The notes: generated by a model from the letters alone, not told the origin. Shown: positions 17,312-26,067, counted from the first letter of the stretch. The stretch: 64,000 bases of DNA from Variovorax sp. J22P240 (GCF_030316855.1 NZ_JASZYR010000015.1:1-64000), one strand, 5' to 3'. Numbers and translations are program-made.

Positions 17312-18280
17312 ATGGATGCCTTGTCGGAAACCCTGCGCGTCGTGCGCCTGGTGGGCGCCATCTTCATCAACGCCCGGTTCACCGCGCCATGGTGCTACCA
17401 GTCCCCGCGTGCCGATACGGTCGCACCCGTGCTGGAACCCGGCGCCGAAAGGGTGGTGATCTTTCACCTGATCACCGAGGGAGAGTGCTACGTCGAGATG
17501 GCCAACGAGCCGCCTGTGCGCCTCGTGGCGGGCGATGCCATCGTCTTTCCGCAGGGCGACGCGCATCGCATGACTTCGCAGCCGGGCCTTCCGCCCGCGA
17601 CGGGCGGACGGCTGGACCGGGTGCTCGCTCGCCGCCCGCGCCAGTTGGACTACGGTGGCGGCGGCCCCGCCACGCGGCTGGTGTGCGGTTACCTGGCTTG
17701 CGATGCCCGGCTGGCGGGGATGCTGCTGACTGGGCTTCCTTCACTCGTCAGGGTCAACGTGCGCGGATCTAATGCGGGTGCCTGGCTCGAAGCCTCGGTT
17801 CGCTACGCGTTGGCCGAAGCGCGCTCACCCCGGCCGGGCGGCGCTGGCGTGCTGTCCAAGCTGGCCGAAGTGCTCTTCATCGAAGTCCTGCGCCTCTACA
17901 TGAACGAGCAGAGCGAAGGCCGAACCGGCTGGCTCGCAGGCGTGGGCGATCGCGTCGTCGGCGCCGCCTTGAAAGCGATGCACAAGGATCCCGCGCACGC
18001 CTGGACGCTGGACGAACTCGCGCGCACGGCGAGCAGCTCGCGGTCGGTGCTTGCCGAACGGTTCCAGCAGCTGGTTGGCAGCTCGCCGATGCAGTACCTG
18101 ACGCAATGGCGCATGCTGCTGGCCGCCAATCTCCTGAGCCGCAGCAACGCGCCGCTGGCGAGCATCGCAGAAGACGTCGGCTACCAGACCGACACGGCTT
18201 TCAGCCGGGCCTTCCGCCGTGAGTACGGGGCGCCGCCGGCCGCGTGGCGCAGGAGCCAGTCGATGCGCGTGCAGGCCTGA
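17312..18280 (+). CDS. AraC-family regulator with cupin sensing domain
   Basis: 322 residues from the ATG at 17312; the frame is open further upstream but runs through the OsmC gene. The N-terminal cupin half (FHLITEGECYVEMA, GDAIVFPQGDAHRM) matches the cupin-type AraC ligand domain, and two C-terminal helix-turn-helix motifs follow (WTLDELARTASSSRSVLAERF and APLASIAEDVGYQTDTAFSRAF). The gene lies 10 nt behind the OsmC-family gene and probably regulates it or neighbouring enzymes. Confidence 0.92.
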   Translation: MDALSETLRVVRLVGAIFINARFTAPWCYQSPRADTVAPVLEPGAERVVIFHLITEGECYVEMANEPPVRLVAGDAIVFPQGDAHRMTSQPGLPPATGGRLDRVLARRPRQLDYGGGGPATRLVCGYLACDARLAGMLLTGLPSLVRVNVRGSNAGAWLEASVRYALAEARSPRPGGAGVLSKLAEVLFIEVLRLYMNEQSEGRTGWLAGVGDRVVGAALKAMHKDPAHAWTLDELARTASSSRSVLAERFQQLVGSSPMQYLTQWRMLLAANLLSRSNAPLASIAEDVGYQTDTAFSRAFRREYGAPPAAWRRSQSMRVQA

Positions 18281-18288
18281 GGCGGAGG

Positions 18289-18720
18289 CTAGCGCAGGAG
18301 GATCAAGCGCTTGCCCTCGGCGGCCGTCGTCTTCAATTTGCCGGTGGAAACCATCGCGCAGGTGTTTCCGGGCTCCACGGACGCGAACCGGTCGACGATC
18401 ATGTGCTCCCGGGCCGGACCTTCCATCGGCTCCCGGACTTCGAGCCGGCCATCGAAGTTCACGAGCAGGGGTGCGGTCGGTGCGCTGTGCCAGTGCAGGT
18501 AGGCCCGTTCGAGTGCGAGGTAGTCGCCTGTCATCGCCACGGGCCACCGCTTGCCGCTGGCGCAATCGGTGAAGTGCGCGGAATCGGCGAAGTAGACGAA
18601 CTCGCCGCGCCAGTGCACGGGTTGCGCGTGAAGGATCGCCGTCAGAGCCGCCAGGAACACGCCGGCCATCCATTTCGCGGTCGGGGTGGGTCTACGGCTG
18701 CGGTGCGCGGTGATGTGCAT
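18289..18720 (-). CDS. Secreted protein resembling the NlpE C-terminal domain
   Basis: 143 residues with an N-terminal signal-like segment (WMAGVFLAALTAILHAQP). The mature part has the FVYFADSAHFTDCASGKRWPV pattern, which resembles the OB-fold C-terminal domain of NlpE-type envelope proteins with its conserved Cys, plus a second Cys in PGNTCAM. The assignment is by pattern only and the function is unknown. It is convergent with the AraC-type gene. Confidence 0.6.
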   Translation of the reverse strand: MHITAHRSRRPTPTAKWMAGVFLAALTAILHAQPVHWRGEFVYFADSAHFTDCASGKRWPVAMTGDYLALERAYLHWHSAPTAPLLVNFDGRLEVREPMEGPAREHMIVDRFASVEPGNTCAMVSTGKLKTTAAEGKRLILLR

Positions 18721-18831
18721 TCATCGATCCTTCCGTGCGACGATGTTCATCGCCTGAGCGCGTCATCATGGCAGATGGTCTTGGGTTCAGCCAACGAATC
18801 GCGCTGGAGCATCTCGGTCAGAATCCGGGCC

Positions 18832-19409
18832 ATGAAGAAGACAGCATTGCTCGTGATCGATGTCCAACAGGGCCTGTGCGAAGGCGAGCATGACGCCTTC
18901 GAGTCACAGCAGGTCATCGGCCGGATTAATCGCGTGTCCGACAAGGCGCGTGCGGCAGGTGCGCTGGTGGTGTTCATCCAGCACGAGTCGAAGTCGGGCT
19001 ACCTCGAGTTCGAAACGGACGCGTGGCAGCTTGCCCGTGGTCTCCATGTCGAGCCGACGGACCTGCGCATCCGCAAGACGACGCCGGACTCGTTTCATCG
19101 CACGGAGCTGGAGCGCTTGCTCAACCACCACGCGATCACGGATCTCGTCATTTGCGGGATGCACACGGAATTCTGTGTGGACACCACCACGCGCAGGGCG
19201 CTGGCGCTGGGCTTCCCGGTCGTCCTCGCGAGGACGCGCACACCACCGAAGGCAACCGGCACCTGTCTCCCATCCAGGTGATCCGGCATCACAACGAGAC
19301 GCTCACGAACATCAGCAGCTTCGGCCCGAGGGTGCGCGCAATCCCGACCGATGATCTGCGATTCGGGGTCTGGCAACACTCATCCGGAGGCGACCATGCA
19401 GGTACGTGA
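18832..19409 (+). pseudogene. Isochorismatase-family cysteine hydrolase, frameshifted
   Basis: The first frame (ATG 18832, stop 19281, 149 residues) carries the whole catalytic triad of the family: Asp10 (LLVIDVQQG), Lys82 (RKTTPDSF) and Cys115 (GMHTEFCVDTT). After about residue 133 it turns into non-family sequence (RTRTPPKATG). The frame one base back continues exactly as the family should (EDAHTTEGNRHLSPIQVIRH) and ends at 19409. One missing base near 19225-19232 would explain this; restored, the protein would be about 192 residues. It may be a real mutation or an assembly error. The C-terminal part overlaps the start of the acetyltransferase gene. Confidence 0.8.
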
Positions 19410-19923
19410 CGCGGAAGCGGGCGACATCGATGGCATCGTCGCCATCTACAACGACGCGGTGCTCCACACCACCGCGATCTGGAACGAAAAGACTGTCGAC
19501 GCGGCCAACCGCGCGGCCTGGCTGGCGGACCGGCAGCGGGCGGGCTACCCGGTGCTCGTGGCGATCGACGACCGTGGCGCCGTCGCCGGCTATGCGTCAT
19601 TCGGAGACTGGCGCGCTTTCGATGGCTACCGCCACACGGTGGAGCATTCCGTGTATGTCCGCCAGGACGTCCGCGGGGCGGGCATCGGCAAGACGCTGAT
19701 GGTCGCCCTGATCGATCGCGCCCGCCGCATCGGCAAGCATGTGCTGGTCGCGGGCATCGACGCGAAGAATGCCGGCTCCATCGAGATGCACAAGAAGCTC
19801 GGCTTCGAAGAGGTCGGTCTTCTGAAGGAGGTCGGCACCAAGTTCGGCGCCTGGCTCGATCTGGCTTTTCTTCAGCTCAAGATCGACTCGCGCGCCGATC
19901 CTGACGCGCTGCCCACCCCGTAG
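19396..19923 (+). CDS. GNAT acetyltransferase (phosphinothricin-acetyltransferase type)
   Basis: 175 residues with GGAGG before the ATG at 19396. GNAT features are a MQVRDAEAGDIDGIVAIYND start, the VEHSVYVRQDVRGAGIGKTL acetyl-CoA-binding motif A, and AGIDAKNAGSIEMHKKLGFEEV. This matches the PAT/bar and YncA subgroup, which N-acetylates phosphinothricin or methionine sulfoximine-like amino acids; the true substrate is uncertain. It follows and slightly overlaps the frameshifted isochorismatase gene. Confidence 0.9.
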   Translation: MQVRDAEAGDIDGIVAIYNDAVLHTTAIWNEKTVDAANRAAWLADRQRAGYPVLVAIDDRGAVAGYASFGDWRAFDGYRHTVEHSVYVRQDVRGAGIGKTLMVALIDRARRIGKHVLVAGIDAKNAGSIEMHKKLGFEEVGLLKEVGTKFGAWLDLAFLQLKIDSRADPDALPTP

Positions 19924-19944
19924 TCGAACGCCCGGGCCGTCGAT

Positions 19945-20388
19945 CTATCGCGAGTGCGCCTGGACCCATCGGACGATGTCCGCGGCGCCCATCGCGCCGG
20001 CCTGACGCGCCACTTCCCGACCGCCCTTGAAAAGCGCCAGTGTCGGGATGCTCCGGATATTGAAGCGCGCGCCGAGGGCCGGGACCGCCTCGGTGTCGAC
20101 CTTCGCGAGCCGCACATGGGGCTCCAGTTGCGCCGCCGCCTGCTCGAAGCCCGGCGCCATCTGACGGCACGGTCCGCACCAGGGCGCCCAGAAATCGACC
20201 AGCACCGGAAGCTCGTTGCGTGTGACGTGACGATCGAAGGAGGCTTCGTCCAGCGCGGTCGAACGACCGGTGAACAGAGGCTGATGACAGTTGCCGCAAT
20301 CCGGCGCGCTACTGAGCTGCGCCTTGCGCACGCGGTTGGTGGTATGGCAGTGCGGGCACACGATGTGCAGCGATTCGGTCTCGGTCAT
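19945..20388 (-). CDS. trxC: Thioredoxin 2 (zinc-finger thioredoxin)
   Basis: 147 residues from the ATG at 20388 (GGAG upstream). An N-terminal zinc site (Cys11, Cys14, Cys31, Cys34) precedes a full thioredoxin domain with the WCGPC active site (Cys71, Cys74) and the cis-proline RSIPTLALF. It is a cytoplasmic disulfide reductase, often induced by oxidative stress in relatives. An ATG at 20415 would add nine residues without a ribosome site. Confidence 0.95.
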   Translation of the reverse strand: MTETESLHIVCPHCHTTNRVRKAQLSSAPDCGNCHQPLFTGRSTALDEASFDRHVTRNELPVLVDFWAPWCGPCRQMAPGFEQAAAQLEPHVRLAKVDTEAVPALGARFNIRSIPTLALFKGGREVARQAGAMGAADIVRWVQAHSR

Positions 20389-20462
20389 GGGTACTCCGTC
20401 GGTGTTGCTCGCCAAGGACGGAATCTACGGGCGCATGCGGAAAATTCAAGGTGATCGGGCGG

Positions 20463-21359
20463 TCATGCGGCCTTCGGCTCAGGCAGGACCGATGTCAACG
20501 CGAAGTCGACGAGATGAAGCCAGGTCGGCTCGAGACCCATGATGCTGTGGTGGTCGGAGCCAGGGATCGTCTGCACGGCGATGGGCGTGGGCCACGCTGC
20601 AATGAGCTTCTCCGATCGCTCCGGCAGCACGACGTCGTCCGACTCGGCCAACAGGACCTGGGTCTTCGCGGCGACTTCCCGGCTATGAGCGAGGGAATTG
20701 AATTGGTGCCGCAGCAGGAGGGAGAGCGGAACCAGCGGAAAGCGCCTCTTCGCCACTTCCAGCATCGAGTCGTACGGCGTGACCAGCTGGAGGCTCGAGA
20801 ACTCCTGCCGCGCGACGAGCTGGATGGCCACGCCAGTTCCCAGGCTACGACCGACGACGTGCAGGCGCGCGTTGGGCAAGGCCTGGCGCAGGTGATTGGC
20901 AAACTGGCTGGCGTCCTTGACGGAGGCGATCTCGGAAGGGTGACCTTGGGAGTCGGCGACACCTCTGTAGTTGATCGCGGCGAATCCGAAGCCTTCCGGA
21001 AGCCAGTGCAGCGCCTGGGCCGTGGCGCGGACGTCCTCGCCCCGGCCCGCGAAATAGATGAACAGGTCCCGTAGCGCCTCCTCGCCGTGCGGGTGATAGA
21101 CATACCCGCGGACCATCCCGCCCGGCACGGTGTGGGAGTAGGTGGAAAAGTCGTCGGACAGGTGAACGACGGGGTGCCGCTTGCGGGCGTCGAAGAGGAT
21201 GTGTCCCTGGCGTAGGGCAAGCAGAGCCCAGTAGGTTGCGATGCTGCCAAGCGCGGCTGCTGAGGCCGACAGTGCGATGCGGGCGGCTTTGGATGACAAG
21301 GCTCGGCTCCTGGGAACTGGAAAGAAACACGGTGAAGAGTTTCGCCGTTTCCTTCCCAT
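20463..21359 (-). CDS. Alpha/beta hydrolase, membrane-anchored
   Basis: 298 residues. An N-terminal hydrophobic segment (IALSASAAALGSIATYWALL) likely anchors it to the inner membrane. The hydrolase fold shows the nucleophile elbow GRSLGTG, an Asp in AESDDVVLP and a late His in GSDHHSIMG, completing a plausible Ser-Asp-His triad. It resembles the ABHD13/BEM46-like group. The substrate is unknown. Confidence 0.85.
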   Translation of the reverse strand: MGRKRRNSSPCFFPVPRSRALSSKAARIALSASAAALGSIATYWALLALRQGHILFDARKRHPVVHLSDDFSTYSHTVPGGMVRGYVYHPHGEEALRDLFIYFAGRGEDVRATAQALHWLPEGFGFAAINYRGVADSQGHPSEIASVKDASQFANHLRQALPNARLHVVGRSLGTGVAIQLVARQEFSSLQLVTPYDSMLEVAKRRFPLVPLSLLLRHQFNSLAHSREVAAKTQVLLAESDDVVLPERSEKLIAAWPTPIAVQTIPGSDHHSIMGLEPTWLHLVDFALTSVLPEPKAA

Positions 21360-21385
21360 CGCGCCTGCGCTCCCTCAGGCCGCGC

Positions 21386-22396
21386 TCATTCCGCCTGGAT
21401 TCGCGCCGCCTTGACCACATCCCCCCAGCGCGCCAATTCGGCCTTGCTGTAGTCGCCGAGCTTCTTCGGGTCCATGTAGTCGGCCGAGGCGCCCTGTTCA
21501 GCCGCCTTCTGCTGGAACGCCGGCGTCGCCGTGATCTTGGCGATCTCGCTGCTCAGGCGATCGACCACGGCCTGCGGCGTCTTGGCCGGCGCGAACACGG
21601 CGAACCATGAGGTGGCGTCGAGCTTGGGCATGCCGGCCTCGGCGGCGGTCGGCACGTTGGACAGCGAAGTGAGACGCGTCTTGCCGGTGACCGCCAACGC
21701 ACGGAGCTTGCCTGCCTGGATGTGCTGCATGAAGGGCGGCGGCGTGCCGAAGGTCATGTCGACCTGGCCGCCGAGCAGGTCTTGCAGCGCCGGACCCGTG
21801 CCCTTGTACGGCACGTGCGTGAGTTGGATGCCGGCCTGCTGTTCGAGCATGGCACCCGTCACATGCTGGAGCGAGCCATTGCCCGACGACGCATAGGTCA
21901 ACTTGCCCGGGTTGGCCTTGGCGTAGGCGATCAACTCGGCGAGGTTCTTCACGGGCACGCCCTCGCGCACCACGATGACTTGCGGCGCGCTCAGCACGTT
22001 GGCGACGGGACGAAAGTCTTCCGCTGACCATTGCGGCTTCTGCTGGCTCACGTGCGGCGTGATCACGTGGTAGCCCGAGTACTGCATCAGGAGCGTGTAG
22101 CCGCCCGGGTCGGCACGCTTCACCGCGATCGCGGCAATCGCACCGTTGCCGCCGCCCTTGTTGTCGACGATCACCGACTGGCCAAGCGCCTTGCCCAGCG
22201 GATCGGCAAGCATGCGCGCCGAGATGTCCGTCGTGCCGCCGGGCGCGGTGGGGACGATCATCGTGATCGGGCGGCTTGGATACGGCCCGTCCTGGGCGAT
22301 GGCCAGCCCGGCGCCGACCATGCCGGACGCCGCGATCAAGACGGCCAGTGTGCGGCGTGTGAATGGCGTTGCGGATGGGGATTGGTGAAATGTCAT
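21386..22396 (-). CDS. Bug-family (TctC) periplasmic solute receptor
   Basis: 336 residues with a signal peptide (FTRRTLAVLIAASGM, with a twin-arginine flavour) and the Bug-family landmarks YPSRPITMIVPTAPGGTTD, NKGGGNGAIA and VPYKGTGPALQDLLGGQVD. Such receptors bind carboxylates for tripartite tricarboxylate transporters. No TctA or TctB gene is nearby, so this is an orphan receptor, as is common in Burkholderiales. It follows the CoA-transferase and HMG-CoA-lyase-like genes and probably binds the acid they metabolise. Confidence 0.92.
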   Translation of the reverse strand: MTFHQSPSATPFTRRTLAVLIAASGMVGAGLAIAQDGPYPSRPITMIVPTAPGGTTDISARMLADPLGKALGQSVIVDNKGGGNGAIAAIAVKRADPGGYTLLMQYSGYHVITPHVSQQKPQWSAEDFRPVANVLSAPQVIVVREGVPVKNLAELIAYAKANPGKLTYASSGNGSLQHVTGAMLEQQAGIQLTHVPYKGTGPALQDLLGGQVDMTFGTPPPFMQHIQAGKLRALAVTGKTRLTSLSNVPTAAEAGMPKLDATSWFAVFAPAKTPQAVVDRLSSEIAKITATPAFQQKAAEQGASADYMDPKKLGDYSKAELARWGDVVKAARIQAE

Positions 22397-22423
22397 GGTT
22401 GTCTCTCTCGGTTGTTGGAAATC

Positions 22424-23413
22424 TCAGATGGCGCGCGCCATCGCACGTTCACGGATGGCGGCGAAGTCGGCAGGCACCGGGTGCAGGTCGAGCCGGCGTC
22501 CTGCCTTGACGATCTGGCTCGGAATGTCGTGGCCGATCAGCGGCGGCAGGCGCCGTGAAGCTTCGACCAGCAACGCGAGATCGACGCCGGTGCGATAGCC
22601 CATCAATTCGAGCGCATGAACGATCTCCTCGCTGCAGACGTTGCCGGTCGCGCCGGGGGCGTAAGGGCAGCCGCCGATGCCGCCGAGCGATGCGTCGAAG
22701 CGGTCGGCACCGGCATCGATGGCCGCCAGGACGTTCGCCAGGCCCATGCCACGCGTGTTGTGGAAGTGCAGCGTGAGCTCCGTGCCCGGCCAGCGATCGC
22801 GGAAGGCCGCCGTGAGCGCGGCGACCTGCCCCGGATAGGCCATCCCCGTCGTGTCGCAGAGTGTGACGCCGCGCGCGCCCAGGCCTTCGATGAAGCGTGC
22901 GCACCAGTCGAGCACGGTGGCCACGGGCACATCTCCCTCCATCGGGCAACCGAACGAGCACGAGAGCGAAACGTTGACCGGCACCTTGACCTGCCGAGCC
23001 AGCGCGTTGACTTCCGACAGCGCTGCGAAGGACTGCTGGCGCGTCATGCGCAGGTTGGCGAGGTTGTGGGTTTCGCTGGCCGACATCACGAGGTTGAGCT
23101 CATCGGCGTTCGCGTCGATGGCGCGCTCGGCGCCGCGCACGTTGGGCACCAGCGCGCTATAGACCACGTCGGGCCGGCGCTCGATTTCGCGCAGCACGAT
23201 CTCGGCATCGCGCAAGGCCGGGATGGCCTTGGGCGACACGAAGGCAGTCACCTCGATCTTCGCCATGCCGGCACGCGACAGGGTATTGACCAGTGCGATC
23301 TTGTCCTCGGTCGGAACAAAGGCCTCTTCGACCTGCAGGCCGTCGCGCGTGCCGACCTCCTGCATGTGAATGCGCCGCCCGGCGCCGTTCCAGAGCGTGT
23401 CATTGCGATTCAT
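22424..23413 (-). CDS. Hydroxymethylglutaryl-CoA lyase-like enzyme
   Basis: 329 residues of the DRE-TIM metallolyase superfamily. Visible are MQEVGTRDGLQVEE with the catalytic Arg-Asp, HFHNTRGMGLAN with metal ligands, and GGCPYAPGATGN with the loop Cys of HMG-CoA lyase. Members cleave HMG-CoA to acetyl-CoA and acetoacetate or act on related 3-hydroxy-3-methyl acyl-CoAs. Its ATG overlaps the stop of the CoA-transferase (ATGA), so the pair may activate a dicarboxylate and cleave it, as in citramalate or itaconate-type routes; the exact substrate is inference. Confidence 0.9.
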   Translation of the reverse strand: MNRNDTLWNGAGRRIHMQEVGTRDGLQVEEAFVPTEDKIALVNTLSRAGMAKIEVTAFVSPKAIPALRDAEIVLREIERRPDVVYSALVPNVRGAERAIDANADELNLVMSASETHNLANLRMTRQQSFAALSEVNALARQVKVPVNVSLSCSFGCPMEGDVPVATVLDWCARFIEGLGARGVTLCDTTGMAYPGQVAALTAAFRDRWPGTELTLHFHNTRGMGLANVLAAIDAGADRFDASLGGIGGCPYAPGATGNVCSEEIVHALELMGYRTGVDLALLVEASRRLPPLIGHDIPSQIVKAGRRLDLHPVPADFAAIRERAMARAI

Positions 23414-24630
23414 GCGACCACCTTCCTGCCGCGCAGGGCGGCGATGTCTTGAGTTGAAAAGCCGATTTCATCGAGCACCGCGTCGGTGTCGTCGCCCAGG
23501 CGCGGCGCCGAAGAGCGCACCGTGCCCGGCGTGCCGAGCAGCTTGGGCACCACGCCAGGCACGTCGACCACGTGGCCGTCACGCGTGGTTTGCTGGAGGA
23601 TCATGTCGCGCGCCCGGTAGTGCGGGTCTTCGTCGATGTCCTTGGCGGTGTAGACCTTGCCGGCCGGCACCCGGGCCTCGCCAAGCACGGCGAGCACCGC
23701 GGCGACCGGGCGTGTCTGCGTCCACGCCTCGATCGCCTCGTCGAGTTCTGCGACGCGGGCCACCCGGCCGGCGTTGTTGGCGAGTTCGGTGTCGGCGCCC
23801 AGGTCGTCGCGGCCGATCACCTGCATCAGTCGCTTGAAGATGCTGTCGCCGTTGCCCGCGATGAGCACGTAGCCGTCGCTGCACCGGTAGGCGTTGGAGG
23901 GCGCGATGCCCGGCAGCGCACTGCCGGCCGCCTCGCGCACAGCACCGAAAGCGCTGTACTCGGGCAGCAGGCTCTCCATGACGTTGAACACCGCCTCGTG
24001 CAGCGCCACGTCGATCACCTGACCCTGGCCGCCGTTGACCTTGCGGTGATACAGCGCGGTGAGGATGCCGATGGTGCCGTGCAGCGCGGCCAGCGTGTCG
24101 CCGATCGAGATGCCGCAGCGCACCGGCACGCGGCCCGGTTCGCCGGTCAAGTGGCGCAGGCCGCCCATCGCCTCGCCGATGGCGCCGAAGCCCGGCAGGT
24201 CGCGGTAGGGGCCGGTCTGGCCGTAGCCCGAGATGCGCAGCATCACCAGGCCGGGGTTCTGCTTGGAGAGCACGTCGTAGCCCATGCCCCAGCCTTCCAG
24301 CGTGCCCGGGCGGAAGTTCTCGATCAGCACATCGGCCTCGGCGATCAGCTTGCGGGCGATCTCCTGTCCTTCGGCGCTGCGCAGGTCCAGCGCGATCGAG
24401 CGCTTGTTGCGCGACTGCACCTGCCACCACACCGATGTGCCTTCCTTGATGAGGCGCCAGTTGCGCAGCGGATCGCCCGTGCCCGGCGCCTCGATCTTGA
24501 TCACGTCGGCGCCGAATTCGCCGAGCGTCTTGCCGGCGAAGGGGCCGGCGATCAGTTGGCCCATCTCGATGACGCGCAAGCCCTTCAGGGCGGCGGGCGT
24601 CAGGGGGCTGGATGCGGTTTCATCGTTCAT
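23410..24630 (-). CDS. CaiB/BaiF-family CoA-transferase
   Basis: 406 residues; the start at 24630 has GGAG 8-9 nt upstream, better than the ATG at 24651. Family III CoA-transferase features are KGLRVIEMGQLIAGPFAGKTLG, FGADVIKIEAP, ENFRPG, and YRDLPGFGAIGEAMGG, which holds the catalytic Asp. It moves CoA between carboxylic acids. Translationally coupled to the HMG-CoA-lyase-like gene; upstream lies the LysR gene and an interrupted dyad. Confidence 0.93.
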   Translation of the reverse strand: MNDETASSPLTPAALKGLRVIEMGQLIAGPFAGKTLGEFGADVIKIEAPGTGDPLRNWRLIKEGTSVWWQVQSRNKRSIALDLRSAEGQEIARKLIAEADVLIENFRPGTLEGWGMGYDVLSKQNPGLVMLRISGYGQTGPYRDLPGFGAIGEAMGGLRHLTGEPGRVPVRCGISIGDTLAALHGTIGILTALYHRKVNGGQGQVIDVALHEAVFNVMESLLPEYSAFGAVREAAGSALPGIAPSNAYRCSDGYVLIAGNGDSIFKRLMQVIGRDDLGADTELANNAGRVARVAELDEAIEAWTQTRPVAAVLAVLGEARVPAGKVYTAKDIDEDPHYRARDMILQQTTRDGHVVDVPGVVPKLLGTPGTVRSSAPRLGDDTDAVLDEIGFSTQDIAALRGRKVVA

Positions 24631-24697
24631 GCTTGTCTCCAAGGGGTGCATGAATTCTGGAATCGCAGCCTCGCCAGGGGAACGACAAAGGCACTGA

Positions 24698-24726
24698 GCC
24701 AGCTTTCGTGGATCGCGAAAGCTGGC
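24698..24726. promoter_or_regulatory. Perfect interrupted dyad upstream of the CoA-transferase operon (possible LysR-type operator)
   Basis: GCCAGCTTTCG and CGAAAGCTGGC are perfect 11-bp arms separated by 7 nt (TGGATCG). The inner part TTTCG-N7-CGAAA has the spacing of LysR-type operators such as ATAC-N7-GTAT. It lies between the LysR stop and the CaiB start, about 70 nt before the latter. A hairpin without T-run is the alternative reading. Confidence 0.45.
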
Positions 24727-24760
24727 ACGGGTTTCCCCGAAGGAATGTCCCGTGGCGCGG

Positions 24761-25663
24761 CTAGTGCCCCGCGGGATCGCAGAGGTGGTCGATCAGCAGG
24801 CGCACGTGCCGGGGCACTGCGCTCGCGTCCCGCAGGCCGATCAGGAGTCGGCGCGCCGCCCACGAATCCTGCAACGCGATCTGCTTCAGGTTCATCGAGC
24901 GCAGGTGAGGCCGGACTGCATCTCGCGGCAGCACTGCAACGCCCAGGCCGGCTGCCACCATCTGGCACATCGCGTCGAAGCTGCGGACCTGCAGGCGCAT
25001 CTTCAGGCTGCGGCCGAGCGCCTTGGTCTCGGCCTGCAGGCGCTTGGCCAGCGAGGTGCTCTTGGGCAGGCTGACGAAGTCGTAGTCGATGGCCTCCTCG
25101 AAGCGTACTGTGCGGCGGCGCGCCAGTGGATGGCCCTGCGGCACCACGAGGACCAGGCGGTCTTCGCGGTAGTTCATCTGGTGCAGGCCCAGCGCGGGCG
25201 TGCGGTCGGCGAAGATGCCGATGTCGGCTCGGCCATCGAGCACTGCCAACACCACTTCGCCGCTGTCCTCTTCCTCGAGTTCGATGCGTATGCCAGCATT
25301 CGCACGGACGAAGGACGAAATGTCCGCCGGCAGGAACTGCGTCACCGCCGACGTATTGGCCCACAGCCGCACGACACCCACCAGGCCGGTCGCATGGTCC
25401 GACAGGTCCGCGGCCAGTTGATCGACGTCACTGAGGATGCGTTGCGCATGCACCTGCAGCGCCTGGCCGGCCACGGTCAGGGTGATCCCGCGCGAATGGC
25501 GTTCCAGCAATGTGGCGCCCACGGCCGCCTCGAGATCGGTGATGCGCTTGCTGGCGGCGCCGACGGCCAGGTGCGCCAGTTCGGCGCCCTTGCTGATGCT
25601 GCCGCTGCGCGCGACCTGGCTGAACAGCGACAGCGAAAACAGATCGAGCCGATGAAGGTTCAC
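24761..25663 (-). CDS. LysR-family regulator
   Basis: 300 residues from a GTG start whose first bases overlap the stop of the upstream SRPBCC gene (GTGA). The N-terminal winged helix (FSQVARSGSISKGAELAHLA, ASKRITDLEAAVGATLL) is followed by a periplasmic-binding-protein-like effector domain (DIGIFADR, GHPLARRRTVRF, GLGVAVLPRDAV). It is encoded just before the CaiB/HMG-CoA-lyase/Bug block on the same strand and is its likely regulator. Confidence 0.92.
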   Translation of the reverse strand: MNLHRLDLFSLSLFSQVARSGSISKGAELAHLAVGAASKRITDLEAAVGATLLERHSRGITLTVAGQALQVHAQRILSDVDQLAADLSDHATGLVGVVRLWANTSAVTQFLPADISSFVRANAGIRIELEEEDSGEVVLAVLDGRADIGIFADRTPALGLHQMNYREDRLVLVVPQGHPLARRRTVRFEEAIDYDFVSLPKSTSLAKRLQAETKALGRSLKMRLQVRSFDAMCQMVAAGLGVAVLPRDAVRPHLRSMNLKQIALQDSWAARRLLIGLRDASAVPRHVRLLIDHLCDPAGH

Positions 25664-26067
25664 GGCAATTCGAGCAGGCGCTTCAACGCCGCGAGGTCGC
25701 GGCGCACATGCGCCACGTCAGCGTCGAAGCTCTCCTGGCTCACGCCCGCCGATCGAAGCACGACGAAGGTCAGCAGGCTTCCGTCGCCACAGGGCGTGAC
25801 CCGGAACGCGTTGTGGGCGCGGACTCCGTCCGGGAGCGTGACGTCGTGATCGAGAACGCCGAACGGATTGACAGGCGCCATCTCCACCTTGACCTGGCCC
25901 ATCGGCGAGTCGGCGAACCATGCCCCGTCCCGCTGCTGGATGCCCGCGGCGAGACCGGACGCCCACAGCGGCAGGTTCTCCATTTGCCGGCTGAAGTCAT
26001 AGACGACCTTCGCCGGTACGCCGACTGTCTCGCTGACGACCAATGCCTCTTGAATTGCTGCGGTCAC
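25660..26067 (-). CDS. SRPBCC-fold protein
   Basis: 135 residues from a GTG at 26067; the frame is open further upstream, but only the part from VTAAIQEALVV on has protein-like character. The pattern fits the START/polyketide-cyclase-like fold: VVSETVGVPAKVVYDFSRQMENLPLWA at the N-terminus, a central DHDVTLPDG and a C-terminal amphipathic helix. Function is unknown; these domains bind hydrophobic ligands. It is coupled to the LysR gene by overlapping stop and start. Confidence 0.75.
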   Translation of the reverse strand: MTAAIQEALVVSETVGVPAKVVYDFSRQMENLPLWASGLAAGIQQRDGAWFADSPMGQVKVEMAPVNPFGVLDHDVTLPDGVRAHNAFRVTPCGDGSLLTFVVLRSAGVSQESFDADVAHVRRDLAALKRLLELP

